Shown here: piece by piece, positions 42,051 through 50,563 of the stretch
How positions within the stretch are numbered: the stretch's first letter is position 1
How the letters are laid out: every line of letters starts with the position of its first letter
Assembly: GCF_030676415.1 (NCBI RefSeq)
Contig: NZ_JAUUTW010000016.1
Coordinates: 1-64,000, forward strand
Reading direction: 5' to 3'
Source: Peribacillus frigoritolerans
Lineage (GTDB): Bacteria; Bacillota; Bacilli; Bacillales; DSM-1321
DNA length: 64,000 nucleotides
Notes under the pieces: generated by a model
The model's database searches: none
What the model was told of the DNA's origin: nothing
The model's input: only the letters and a program-made list of their open reading frames with translations
Translations under genes and position numbers: made by a program

Positions 42051-42797
42051 TCAACCGAGTTTTTCACGCTTTTCTTCTTCATATTCTTTCTTCACGAGGG
42101 TCATGCCGCTCGCTTGGTATTTGAGGATCTTTTGAATGACCGTGCCAAGATGCGCTCCAGCTTCAACCGGGGGGATCCCTCCTTTATGGATGTTGGAAAT
42201 GACCATCCTCTCTGCTTCAATGGTGCCCAAACGTGGTTTATAGCAAATATAAGCGCTCAATGATTCCGCACTGACTAGACCAGGCCGTTCACCGATCAAC
42301 AGGACAATGACCTCAGGTCCAAGGATTTCACCGATATCATCCATTACGGCAACCCGGCCCTTTTCAATATAAAAAGGTGTACCTGTATTCAGACCTGCCA
42401 CTGCCAAAGATTGTTTGAAAGATAAATAGACGTCCTCCGCATTTTCTTCGATCGCCTTGGCACTTAAGCCATCCGAAATGATGATTTGAACCGTTGGGGC
42501 CTTTATGCATTTGGCTTCTATCACCCGCTTTGCTTCATCCGAAAGCTTCCTGCCATAATCGGGACGCCGTAAATAGACTTCCTTATCATCGGCCTTCGTT
42601 TTCACCTTGAATAAATCCAAGCGTTTCAAAAGAATATCACTGACTTCACCATATACAGCATCGACGGCCGCCGCATGGTCAAAACGGAATTTCAGCCAAG
42701 AATCCGTCTTCGGCCGGGTCCCTGACCTGCCTACCCCTATACGTGCAGGGGTTTTGGCCACCAAATCATCCAAATCTTCCTTATTATTCATTCCCAT
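42051..42797 (-). CDS. eutC: Ethanolamine ammonia-lyase small subunit
   Basis: A 248-residue EutC. TPARIGVGRSGTRPKTDSWLKFRFDHAAA (residues 15-43) and VLLIGERPGLVSAESLSAYICYKPRLGT are family signatures. With EutB it forms the adenosylcobalamin-dependent lyase that splits ethanolamine into acetaldehyde and ammonia. ATG 42797 is set by AGGAGTGATGAT; the longer reading to 42839 would overlap eutB. Last gene of the operon. Confidence 0.95.
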   Translation of the reverse strand: MGMNNKEDLDDLVAKTPARIGVGRSGTRPKTDSWLKFRFDHAAAVDAVYGEVSDILLKRLDLFKVKTKADDKEVYLRRPDYGRKLSDEAKRVIEAKCIKAPTVQIIISDGLSAKAIEENAEDVYLSFKQSLAVAGLNTGTPFYIEKGRVAVMDDIGEILGPEVIVLLIGERPGLVSAESLSAYICYKPRLGTIEAERMVISNIHKGGIPPVEAGAHLGTVIQKILKYQASGMTLVKKEYEEEKREKLG

Positions 42798-42807
42798 ATC
42801 ATCACTC

Positions 42808-44172
42808 CTAATGGTTAAATATAGTTGGATCGCCGGCACGCTTCGTTAATTTTCCATTCTCCATAATCCCCATCCTCTCCAGCCAAGCTTCATATAATGG
42901 GGCAGGCCGCTTATCCATCGTTTGCCTCAAAGTCGCTATATCGTGGTAACTCAAAGACTGATAGTTTAACATGCAGTCATCCCCCATCGGAGTTGCGATG
43001 ATGAAATTCACACCAGCCGCCGTTAAAAGTACACCCAAGTCCTCGATATCATTTTGATCCGCCTTCATATGATTCGTATAGCAAATATCCACTCCCATCG
43101 GCAGTACATGCATCTTCCCCATGAAATGATCTTCTAACCCTGCGCGGATGACCTGCTTGCTGTTATATAGATATTCAGGTCCGATGAATCCGACGACCGT
43201 ATTGACAATGTACGGATCAAAATAGCGGGCAAATCCATAGTTCCTGGCTTCAAGCGTCACCTGATCGATTCCGAAATGCGCTTCAGCCGATAACTCGGAG
43301 CCTTGCCCCGTTTCAAAATAAAGATGCTGCGGGCCTGTGCCGGTCCCATAGGCCTTCGCGACCTCATTAGCTTCTTCGAGCAATTGTACGTTAATTCCAA
43401 AAGAGCGATTGGCCGTTTCCGTTCCGGCTATGCTTTGAAAGATCATATCAGCAGGCGCACCCTGCTGTACGGCCTTCATTTGCGTGGTCACATGCGCAAG
43501 CACACAATTTTGGGTCGGGATGTTCCACTTCTGGATGACATCCTGTGTCGCATGAAGCAGCCGCTTTACGCTTTCTACTGAATCATCGACAGGGTTGATT
43601 CCAATGAGTGCATCCCCGATTCCATAGGAGAGTCCTTCTTTTAAAGAAGCCAGCATGCCATCCACATTGTCAGTCGGGTGGTTAGGCTGAAGGCGCGAAG
43701 CAAGCGTTCCTTTGTATCCGATCGTGCTATTATTCTTGGTGAGCACTTCGATTTTATTGGCTGCATGGATAAGATCGAGGTTCGACATTATCTTGGCTGC
43801 CGCAGCAATCATTTCACTATTCAATCCCCTGCTTATTCGCTTTAAATCCTCGCCGGTCGTTTCGTCACTCAAAATATATTCACGCAGCTCGGCAACGCTC
43901 CAATTCTTCACAGATTGATAGATGGTTCCATTGATGAGACCATCTATGATCCGCGACACTTCATCCTCTTCCGGGGAGAGCAGGGGATAGTTCCTAATGT
44001 CCGCCAAAGTCAATTCGCTAAGCACCGCTTTCGCCGCAATCCGTTCTTGGACCGAATCTGCTGCAATTCCCGCAAGTCTATCTCCTGATTTCTCTTCATT
44101 CGCCTTGGCCAAGACCTCTTTCAACGATTTGAATTGATGGGTCTCCCCAAAGTATTGAGTGGATAATTTCAT
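42808..44172 (-). CDS. eutB: Ethanolamine ammonia-lyase large subunit
   Basis: A 454-residue EutB, full length for the family. Key stretches include GYKGTLASRLQPNHPTDN, GIGDALIGINPVDDSVES, HLYFETGQGSELSAEAHFG and DQNDIEDLGVLL, forming the substrate and B12 TIM barrel. AAAAGGAGGATTATACG precedes ATG 44172. It is 20 bp after eutA and 10 bp before eutC. Confidence 0.96.
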   Translation of the reverse strand: MKLSTQYFGETHQFKSLKEVLAKANEEKSGDRLAGIAADSVQERIAAKAVLSELTLADIRNYPLLSPEEDEVSRIIDGLINGTIYQSVKNWSVAELREYILSDETTGEDLKRISRGLNSEMIAAAAKIMSNLDLIHAANKIEVLTKNNSTIGYKGTLASRLQPNHPTDNVDGMLASLKEGLSYGIGDALIGINPVDDSVESVKRLLHATQDVIQKWNIPTQNCVLAHVTTQMKAVQQGAPADMIFQSIAGTETANRSFGINVQLLEEANEVAKAYGTGTGPQHLYFETGQGSELSAEAHFGIDQVTLEARNYGFARYFDPYIVNTVVGFIGPEYLYNSKQVIRAGLEDHFMGKMHVLPMGVDICYTNHMKADQNDIEDLGVLLTAAGVNFIIATPMGDDCMLNYQSLSYHDIATLRQTMDKRPAPLYEAWLERMGIMENGKLTKRAGDPTIFNH

Positions 44173-44192
44173 CGTATAATCCTCCTTTTCCT

Positions 44193-45599
44193 CTAACTGT
44201 GAAAGGTTAGCGTTTTTACTACAACCGGAACGACCCCTGTCCGCAGCAGCCTTCCTATATCTAAATAATCACCATGCTCCACTTCTGTCTGATCAATGCA
44301 AATGACCGGCAGATCCGGTTGGTTCGCTAAAATTGTTTGACCAAGTGACTTCCCATAATCACTATCCATGACAATGATCAGAGGCTGCTGCCGATTCGGT
44401 TTTTGCTTCAGCGCCTCGGTAAAAGCGACTGCGAGCTGGTGAATGTCCCGAAATGATTGATAAGGTAAATTCGTTAAATAAAAGGCAAAATTCACCCCCT
44501 CCTGCTGGGGATCGTAAATCGTGATCGCATCCTGGACAGCTTGTGCCATTCTCGCGGTTACATCATCAAGCACGCCATGAAAATCGACCCGATAGACCGG
44601 GATATTACGAACGGGCAGATGAGAATCATTCACCTCGATGGTAGCACCGCTTATTTCAGTCGTATGTGCGCCTGCTCCAAGGACAGTCGCCCGAACCGTT
44701 TCAACGGGCTGTTCCCACGCCCATGCAGCCAATTCTTCATTTTCCTTAATAGAGGCGGCAAGCATCATGCCGATATCCAGGAAGCTTTTATCCTCCCGTT
44801 CTTCATGATAGATGCAATCACTGACACCTCCCGAGAACATCAACACATCAATTCGTCCTGTCCAAGATGGCTCCTTCCCCACTAAAAGAAGTTCATCTTC
44901 TTTTGTGAATGAACCAGCCAAAAACCTCGAAAGCACCTTCGCCATTTCATTTGCGATGATTGCCCCATCACCATTCAAAGGAGAGTGCCCCTTTGATTTC
45001 AGCCATTTCCCTATTGAAGGAGCAACCTTCACCTTCGCTCCCTCCCACTCCACCAAACGGCCTCCTATATGCAGTGTGCATGTTCCGCAAAGCATCCCAG
45101 AACGGTATACGGCAATATTCGCCGTTCCCCCGCCAATGTCTATGTTCGCTACAGTCTTTCTTGTCTCAATTGAATGTTGATAGGCGCCGGATCCTTTGGC
45201 GGCAATGATACCCTCCAAATCCGGACCGGCTGCCGCTACAAGGAATTCCCCCGCCGCTTTAGATAACCGGTAAACCATTTCTTCTGCATTTTGTTTGGTT
45301 GCCGTTTCCCCCGTGATGATGACAGCCCCTGTTTGTATGTTATCGATCGTGATTCCGGCTTTTTGGTATTCACTTTCCACCATTCTTTGAACTGAAGGAA
45401 TATCAATTACCGTCTCGGATAAAAGCGGGGTCCTGAAAATGGGACTTCGATACAGAATTTCTTTTTCGGTAATTTCGATTTTTGGCACCTGTCCGCCACC
45501 TGCCACATTCCTAAGCGAAAGCTTGCTAATAACAAGTTTCGTCGTACTGGTGCCAATATCAATTCCTGCACTGATGATTCGTTCCACCTGTTCATTCAT
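44193..45599 (-). CDS. eutA: Ethanolamine ammonia-lyase reactivating factor EutA
   Basis: A 468-residue ASKHA-fold protein. The phosphate-1 loop is SAGIDIGTSTTKLVISK (residues 10-26), the phosphate-2 loop NIDIGGGTANIAVY (about 171-184), and the adenosine motif VLGAGAHTTEIS. It exchanges damaged cobalamin from EutBC at the cost of ATP. Located between eutH and eutB. Confidence 0.93.
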   Translation of the reverse strand: MNEQVERIISAGIDIGTSTTKLVISKLSLRNVAGGGQVPKIEITEKEILYRSPIFRTPLLSETVIDIPSVQRMVESEYQKAGITIDNIQTGAVIITGETATKQNAEEMVYRLSKAAGEFLVAAAGPDLEGIIAAKGSGAYQHSIETRKTVANIDIGGGTANIAVYRSGMLCGTCTLHIGGRLVEWEGAKVKVAPSIGKWLKSKGHSPLNGDGAIIANEMAKVLSRFLAGSFTKEDELLLVGKEPSWTGRIDVLMFSGGVSDCIYHEEREDKSFLDIGMMLAASIKENEELAAWAWEQPVETVRATVLGAGAHTTEISGATIEVNDSHLPVRNIPVYRVDFHGVLDDVTARMAQAVQDAITIYDPQQEGVNFAFYLTNLPYQSFRDIHQLAVAFTEALKQKPNRQQPLIIVMDSDYGKSLGQTILANQPDLPVICIDQTEVEHGDYLDIGRLLRTGVVPVVVKTLTFHS

Positions 45600-45618
45600 T
45601 AAAAATCACACCCCAGTT

Positions 45619-46890
45619 TTATACCACTTGGATTTCATTGCTGTTTTCTTCCTCGTTTTTCGTTTTATATTCATTTACGCCGATAACTCCTTCTGCACGA
45701 TCCTTTTCCTCCAATTCCAAAGCTTTCGGAACGGACAGCCAGTAAGCAAGACCGATTCCAATCGCTCCGGCAGATAGCTTGCCGACAATGATCGGCAATA
45801 TCAAGGAGGGCTGAAAGTTGGCTGTGAATGATAAATGATCGCCTAATAGGAAGGCCGCACACACAGCGAAGGAAATGTTTATGACCTTATCCTTCGGCGG
45901 CATATCCTTAACAAGTTTGAACATCGCTAATATATTGGCAACCGTGGCTAATATCCCGGCACTTCCCGCTTTGCTCAATCCGATTTTCCCGCCCATCGCT
46001 TCAAGCGGCTTGCCAGCATATTTTTGAATCAGGTAAATCATTGGAAAAGCACCCGCCAGCATTATCCCGATATACCCCGCCGTTTCCAGGGCACGGAACT
46101 GGTCTGCCTTATCGGCCATGATGGGATGGAACCCCCAAGCACCAAATACATGGGAAAACAGTCCGGTGAAAATTTCCACGATTGAAAACACGAGTACAAG
46201 TTTAATCGCGGCATCCAATATTTTTCCAAACCACATGAAACCTTTGATCATCAAATCCGGAAGGAAATAAAGACCTAACGCGAGCAATACCACAAAAATA
46301 AGAAGGGGGGAAAGATTCAGGGCAATTTCCAAATAGCTTAACGCGAATTCGTATGTAGAATCCGCATTCGTGGAAATCACTTCGCGGATTTTCGAATTCG
46401 TTGCCACCACCAGCACGCTTGAGATAAAAGCGCCAATCGGAATCGTCAGGATTCCTGACATGACACCAAGTGCCATGTATTTATGATCACGCTTCTCCAG
46501 CATCGCAAGCCCCATTGGAATCGAGAATACAATCGTTGCCCCAGACATAAAGCCGACAATCATCGCCATGATCCAGCCTTCATATGATTCCTGCAGCTCG
46601 GCCGCTAATTGGTAACCCCCCATATCCGTTGCCAGAATCGTTGTTGCGGCGAGGGCGGGATCTGCACCGATCGCAGCAAAAATCGGGCCGCATACTGTAT
46701 CGATGAACCATGATAAATAAGGGATCGAGGCCATGATTCCAGCTGCCGGGATAAATATATGGCCAACGGTATGCAAACCTTCCATGAACTGTTTCCCCAA
46801 GCCTTTCTCACTGTCTTTAATCGATGCAATAGCACCGACAACGGCACACACCATAATGATATAAATAACGAATTTACCTACCATCTCCAT
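45619..46890 (-). CDS. eutH: Ethanolamine permease EutH
   Basis: A 423-residue membrane protein with about 10-11 helices. It contains HTVGHIFIPAAGIMASIPYLSW, TDMGGYQLAAELQESYEGW and GDHLSFTANFQPSLILP, all typical of EutH. It moves ethanolamine at low concentration. A hairpin-rich leader separates it from eutV, and GGGGG lies before ATG 46890. Confidence 0.94.
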   Translation of the reverse strand: MEMVGKFVIYIIMVCAVVGAIASIKDSEKGLGKQFMEGLHTVGHIFIPAAGIMASIPYLSWFIDTVCGPIFAAIGADPALAATTILATDMGGYQLAAELQESYEGWIMAMIVGFMSGATIVFSIPMGLAMLEKRDHKYMALGVMSGILTIPIGAFISSVLVVATNSKIREVISTNADSTYEFALSYLEIALNLSPLLIFVVLLALGLYFLPDLMIKGFMWFGKILDAAIKLVLVFSIVEIFTGLFSHVFGAWGFHPIMADKADQFRALETAGYIGIMLAGAFPMIYLIQKYAGKPLEAMGGKIGLSKAGSAGILATVANILAMFKLVKDMPPKDKVINISFAVCAAFLLGDHLSFTANFQPSLILPIIVGKLSAGAIGIGLAYWLSVPKALELEEKDRAEGVIGVNEYKTKNEEENSNEIQVV

Positions 46891-46947
46891 ACATATTCCC
46901 CCTGAATTCCAATTTGATTTGGCCTAACGGCTTTAAAAAAAGGGTAT

Positions 46948-47037
46948 AAAAAAGACGCCTCTTAGAGCCCAAACTTAGGTTGTTCGGCAGAAATGCCTGC
47001 CTACAACCAAATTTGGTCCATCAAAGCGCCATTGCTT
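46948..47037 (-). promoter_or_regulatory. Candidate EutV-controlled antitermination leader of eutH
   Basis: On the minus strand, just at the eutV stop, AAGC-AATGGC-GCTT (47037-47024) is a hairpin with a six-base loop that has A at position 1 and G at position 4, as ANTAR targets do. Its 3' half (GGCGCTTT) can instead pair with GAGGCGTC (46961-46954), which precedes TTTTTT, enclosing a strong inner hairpin GGTTGT-GGCAG/CTGCC-ACAACC (47008-46978). This would let EutV binding block termination. A second hexaloop hairpin, normally present, was not found. Confidence 0.5.
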
Positions 47038-47630
47038 CATCTATTTACTTGTTTTTGATCATTTGAAATGATTAGGCGTGCCACCGTCTCCATGGAAAGC
47101 TGCTTATCCATACTTAGCCTTCTCAGCTTATTGTAAGCGATTTCTTCTGTTACATTCTTCCTTTTCATGATAATGCCTTTTGCCTTTTCAATGACTTTAC
47201 GATTTGCGAGCGTTTCATCCAATTGAGCATTTCGTTCCTGATACTTCTTTGTATTGGCTGCTTGCAGCAAAGCTATCTCCACTGCCGGAATCAAATTCGC
47301 CTCCGTAATTGGCTTTACGAGATATCCGACGATATTCGCCCGCTTCGCCTCGTCGATATATTCACGCTGGCTGAATGCCGTTAAAAGCAGGACCGGAATC
47401 TGAAAGGTATTGGATATCACATCGCTAGCCTTAAGCCCATTCATTTTAGGCATTTTGATATCCATCAAAACGAGATCCGGCTGTAGTGCATGTGCCAATT
47501 CAATCGCCTTCTCTCCGTTACGGGCATGTCCAACTACATCGAAACCTGCATCCTTGAGCATAATCGTTATATCAAGCAGAACAATCGATTCATCCTCCAC
47601 GACCAAAATCCTCTTGACCACTTCTCCCAC
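47037..47630 (-). CDS. eutV: Response regulator EutV (receiver plus ANTAR)
   Basis: A 197-residue regulator. The receiver domain has LVVEDESIVLLD, phosphorylatable Asp in PDLVLMDIKMPKMNG and the Lys in YLVKPI. The ANTAR RNA-binding domain is at about 135-190 (LANRKVIEKAKGIIMKRKNVTEEIAYNKLRRLSM). It binds paired hairpins in nascent RNA to prevent termination. The start GTG 47630 abuts the eutW stop; GTG 47621 is possible. Confidence 0.93.
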   Translation of the reverse strand: MGEVVKRILVVEDESIVLLDITIMLKDAGFDVVGHARNGEKAIELAHALQPDLVLMDIKMPKMNGLKASDVISNTFQIPVLLLTAFSQREYIDEAKRANIVGYLVKPITEANLIPAVEIALLQAANTKKYQERNAQLDETLANRKVIEKAKGIIMKRKNVTEEIAYNKLRRLSMDKQLSMETVARLIISNDQKQVNR

Positions 47631-49007
47631 CTACCTCTTGTATGGAAATCTTACAGAAGCCAGGGTACCTTCTTTAATCCGATGAATCGAAAACTCCCCA
47701 TCCAAATCATTTTCCACCGTCATGCGGATGATATCCAGCCCCAAAGAAGGTTTCAAAGCCTGAGAATAACCGATGCCATCATCTCTTACTTGAATTTCCA
47801 ATTCAGGACCATCCTTTTGAAAGCATACGGTGATCTTCCCTTCCGTTCCTTCCTCGAAAGCATGCTTCACACAATTATGAATGAGCTCATTCACCACCAG
47901 CGCAACAGAAATGCCAATGTCGGAATCAATGGAATGAAGCTCATCACCACTATATTCAATGCTTAGGCTTTGACGGGCATGTTCCTCCGTATGAACAATC
48001 ATATCGCCTATTTTCCTAATAAGCTCCAGCAGATCCACATGATCGACCTGACTGCTTGCCAAAATGATTTCATAAACCGACGATATGCTTAACACCCGGT
48101 TCAAACTGACCAATAAATGGGGCTTGCTTTCTTCAGGGGCTCCTATCCTCATTTGCAGACGAAGTAAACTCGCGACTGTCTGCAAATTATTCTTCACCCT
48201 ATGATGAATTTCACGAATGGCTACTGACTTGCTAATCAGCTCTCTTTCTTTATCCCGCAGTTCAGTCAAGTCCCGGATGATGATGAACGTTTCATTGGAA
48301 TTCTTGTTGCCCAAATGGAATTTCTTTATTTGGAAAATCTTTTTACCAATGTTCATTTCCTTCACTAAAATATCCTCTTTTGAAGCAAGTACATCGGCAA
48401 AGCCCGGAAAATAATCGAAAACCGATTCACCTAAGACACAGTCCGTCAAACATATTTCCGATACTAAATTAATGGCAGCAGGATTCGTATAGACAAGTCG
48501 GTTTTGGTTATTAATCAGGAAAATGGACTCCTCGATAAATTCAGGAACTAAGGAATTTTGTTGATCTTGCCTATCAAACTGTTTTGAAGTTTCAGGTTCT
48601 TCATGAATCACCTTTTCCATGATCAGAACGGCGATGACCCGATTGCATTCCCCCTTGACTGGAACGACACTTTGTTGGACCATTGCCCCCTCTTGAGTCA
48701 ATGCCCGATTCACGAACATGTCCTTTCCGGTGCGCAATACATAAAATACTGCCGGTTCAAAAGCCTCATAGGCAAATTTCCCGACAACCGGATGATCGTA
48801 AACCGATTTTACGGAATGTCCGCATGCCTCTGCCACGACAATGGCATGCTTCCCTTCACGCACCGGACAATCAATAAACACATTCGCTTTATTCAAATTG
48901 GCTATCAACGATAAATTCGTTGATAGGTTTTCAAGAATTTGAATATCCTTGTCCAGTAAATGAGTATACATCTCACATAATTCTCGGACAGTCATTGTCC
49001 GTTCCAT
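47631..49007 (-). CDS. eutW: Sensor histidine kinase EutW
   Basis: A 458-residue soluble kinase. The N-terminal sensor region (about 1-140) is GAF-like, with HAIVVAEACGHSVKSVYDHP. A PAS-like middle follows (FIEESIFLINNQNRLVYTNPAA). The HisKA_2 phosphorylation site is IREIHHRVKNNLQTVASLLRLQMR and the ATPase domain has VNELIHNCVKHAF and VRDDGIGY. In enterococci EutW senses ethanolamine and phosphorylates EutV. ATG 49007 is preferred to TTG 49013. A consensus promoter lies 47 bp upstream. Confidence 0.92.
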   Translation of the reverse strand: MERTMTVRELCEMYTHLLDKDIQILENLSTNLSLIANLNKANVFIDCPVREGKHAIVVAEACGHSVKSVYDHPVVGKFAYEAFEPAVFYVLRTGKDMFVNRALTQEGAMVQQSVVPVKGECNRVIAVLIMEKVIHEEPETSKQFDRQDQQNSLVPEFIEESIFLINNQNRLVYTNPAAINLVSEICLTDCVLGESVFDYFPGFADVLASKEDILVKEMNIGKKIFQIKKFHLGNKNSNETFIIIRDLTELRDKERELISKSVAIREIHHRVKNNLQTVASLLRLQMRIGAPEESKPHLLVSLNRVLSISSVYEIILASSQVDHVDLLELIRKIGDMIVHTEEHARQSLSIEYSGDELHSIDSDIGISVALVVNELIHNCVKHAFEEGTEGKITVCFQKDGPELEIQVRDDGIGYSQALKPSLGLDIIRMTVENDLDGEFSIHRIKEGTLASVRFPYKR

Positions 49008-49053
49008 AGGCAAAACCCCAATAAACGTTTATTCATGGATATTATTATTGATT

Positions 49054-49082
49054 ATTATAGATATCACCCTTATTTTTGTCAA
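49054..49082 (-). promoter_or_regulatory. Sigma-A promoter of the eut operon
   Basis: Minus strand TTGACA (49082-49077), 17 bp, TATAAT (49059-49054): consensus boxes upstream of eutW. Confidence 0.85.
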
Positions 49083-49198
49083 TATTCCAAATATTCTAAT
49101 GTCACATAATCTTACAATAGTATCCCTCAAAATTATTAATGGAAAGTGAGGGTGGGCATCAAACAGTGTATCGATCATCCGAATGAATTTTTTTGAAT

Positions 49199-49408
49199 TT
49201 AAATGAATCCACCATTCACCCTGATTGTCTGACCCGTAACCCATTGAGCTTGTTCACTAGCCAAAAATGAAACCACATTAGCAATGTCATCCATTTCTCC
49301 TAAACGTCCGAAGGCATTCATTTTTTTCATCCCTTCGATTTGCTGCTCCGATTTCCCTACATTAAACAACTCTGTGTTAACCGGCCCTGGAGCAATTGCA
49401 TTGATCGT
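49199..49408 (-). pseudogene. C-terminal remnant of a short-chain dehydrogenase
   Basis: The last 70 residues of an SDR: TINAIAPGPVNTELF, GRLGEMDDIANVVSFLASEQ, AQWVTGQTIRVNGGFI. The Rossmann GxxxGxG part and the YxxxK active site are missing, and upstream sequence is unrelated. Start-like codons at its head have no ribosome site. Dead by 5' deletion. Confidence 0.85.
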
Positions 49409-49539
49409 TAAAAGAATCCCCACAGTCCATATATTACCACCTTTTCCTCTTTATAAGGTAGTCAGCATCACTTCCATACTCATGAATTTCACCTCTTCTG
49501 GTTATAGTAAAGAAGAAAATAACGGAGGAGGTTCATTCC

Positions 49540-49659
49540 ATGAAAAGTTCAAAGGAATTTGTGGAAAGCATTCAAGAGCAGCAGAAAAAGGAAGAAGGCA
49601 ATATGCGCCGTCAAGGCAATGGGAATCCCGCTCAGAAATTACCGAATAAAAAACATTAA
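49540..49659 (+). CDS. DUF4023-family small protein
   Basis: A 39-residue hydrophilic protein, MKSSKEFVESIQEQQKKEEG then QGNGNPAQKLPNKKH, with GGAGGAGG seven bases before the ATG. The GNP-x-KLPNK(Q/K)H ending is the DUF4023 mark. Function unknown. A terminator follows at once. Confidence 0.82.
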   Translation: MKSSKEFVESIQEQQKKEEGNMRRQGNGNPAQKLPNKKH

Positions 49660-49678
49660 TGAAAACAGCAATTTAAAA

Positions 49679-49713
49679 AATCCCTGCCTTATTTCATGCA
49701 GGGATTCTTTTCA
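49679..49713. terminator. Bidirectional terminator
   Basis: AATCCCTGC and GCAGGGATT with a 10-base loop; CTTTTC on the plus side, TTTTTTAAATT on the minus side. Shared by the DUF4023 gene and the leftward TrkA-C gene. Confidence 0.87.
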
Positions 49714-50406
49714 CCTTGAAGTACTTTTTTTCTTCTTCATCTCTTCGATTTCTTTTGAAAATGTGTCTTCTATCTCTTTTTTATTTCCATATAAAAAGAG
49801 GTTATCCCCTAATTTGATTTTATACTCATATAACTCTTTCCTGATTTTCACTTCTCCGCTTTCAATAAATAAAATATTGATGTCGGCTCCATGTGATATG
49901 ACATCAAAGGCTTTGACATCGATGAACTCCGAGCCCTCATAAATATCGATCTCCATGACCACGTCTTCATCTTCTAAAAATAGGACCTCTTCTATCGGGT
50001 GTTCCCATAATTCATAATGATTGTACATTTCACTTTTCATCTTATTCGATAATCTATTATTTAGGAATGGAACTTTCACTAAAACGGTTAAAACCAGCAG
50101 TATTCCAATAATGATGCTTAACTCCATCAAGCGCAGATCATCTGTAAGCAATGTACTGATCGATGAAATGATGACAGCAAGCGAGAATGCACCAAATAAA
50201 ATTAAGAACATGCTTATTTTCCTTCGAACGGGGTGATCGATAATGGATTTTGACTCGTCAGTTGTAAAACCAGTACCCGTCAGCATGGAGATAACCTGAA
50301 ATCTTGCCACTGTGCTTTTTAATCCAGTCAATTTCATCAAGGTTACCGATATTTCAATAACAAGAACAATGATTATAAAATAAAGCAACATAAAAAGTAA
50401 ATTCAT
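49711..50406 (-). CDS. Membrane protein with TrkA-C (RCK-C) domain
   Basis: A 231-residue protein. Helix 1 is at residues 5-25, a pore-like stretch ARFQVISMLTGTGFTTDES lies at about 35-53, and two more helices at about 70-90 and 95-115. A cytosolic TrkA-C-like domain (about 150-220) has IDVKAFDVISHGADINILFI and LGDNLFLYGNKKEIED. It may gate or regulate an ion transporter; GTGFTTDES recalls Trk/Ktr selectivity loops. The start is ATG 50406 or TTG 50409. Confidence 0.7.
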   Translation of the reverse strand: MNLLFMLLYFIIIVLVIEISVTLMKLTGLKSTVARFQVISMLTGTGFTTDESKSIIDHPVRRKISMFLILFGAFSLAVIISSISTLLTDDLRLMELSIIIGILLVLTVLVKVPFLNNRLSNKMKSEMYNHYELWEHPIEEVLFLEDEDVVMEIDIYEGSEFIDVKAFDVISHGADINILFIESGEVKIRKELYEYKIKLGDNLFLYGNKKEIEDTFSKEIEEMKKKKSTSR

Positions 50407-50503
50407 CAAAATGATCACTTCCTCATCTATGGTTTACCCCAATCCTGACAAAAGAAATCTCATTCGACGTTCATTTTAAGTTTCCATCAATAGCTGACAA
50501 AGC

Positions 50504-50550
50504 AAACAAAAAAACAGTAAGATCCAAAACTTGAATCCTACTGCGTTTTT
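50504..50550 (-). terminator. Terminator of the VWA-MoxR operon
   Basis: Minus strand CAGTAGGAT-N-ATCTTACTG followed by TTTTTTTG. Confidence 0.78.
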
Positions 50551-50563
50551 ATCTATATATTTC

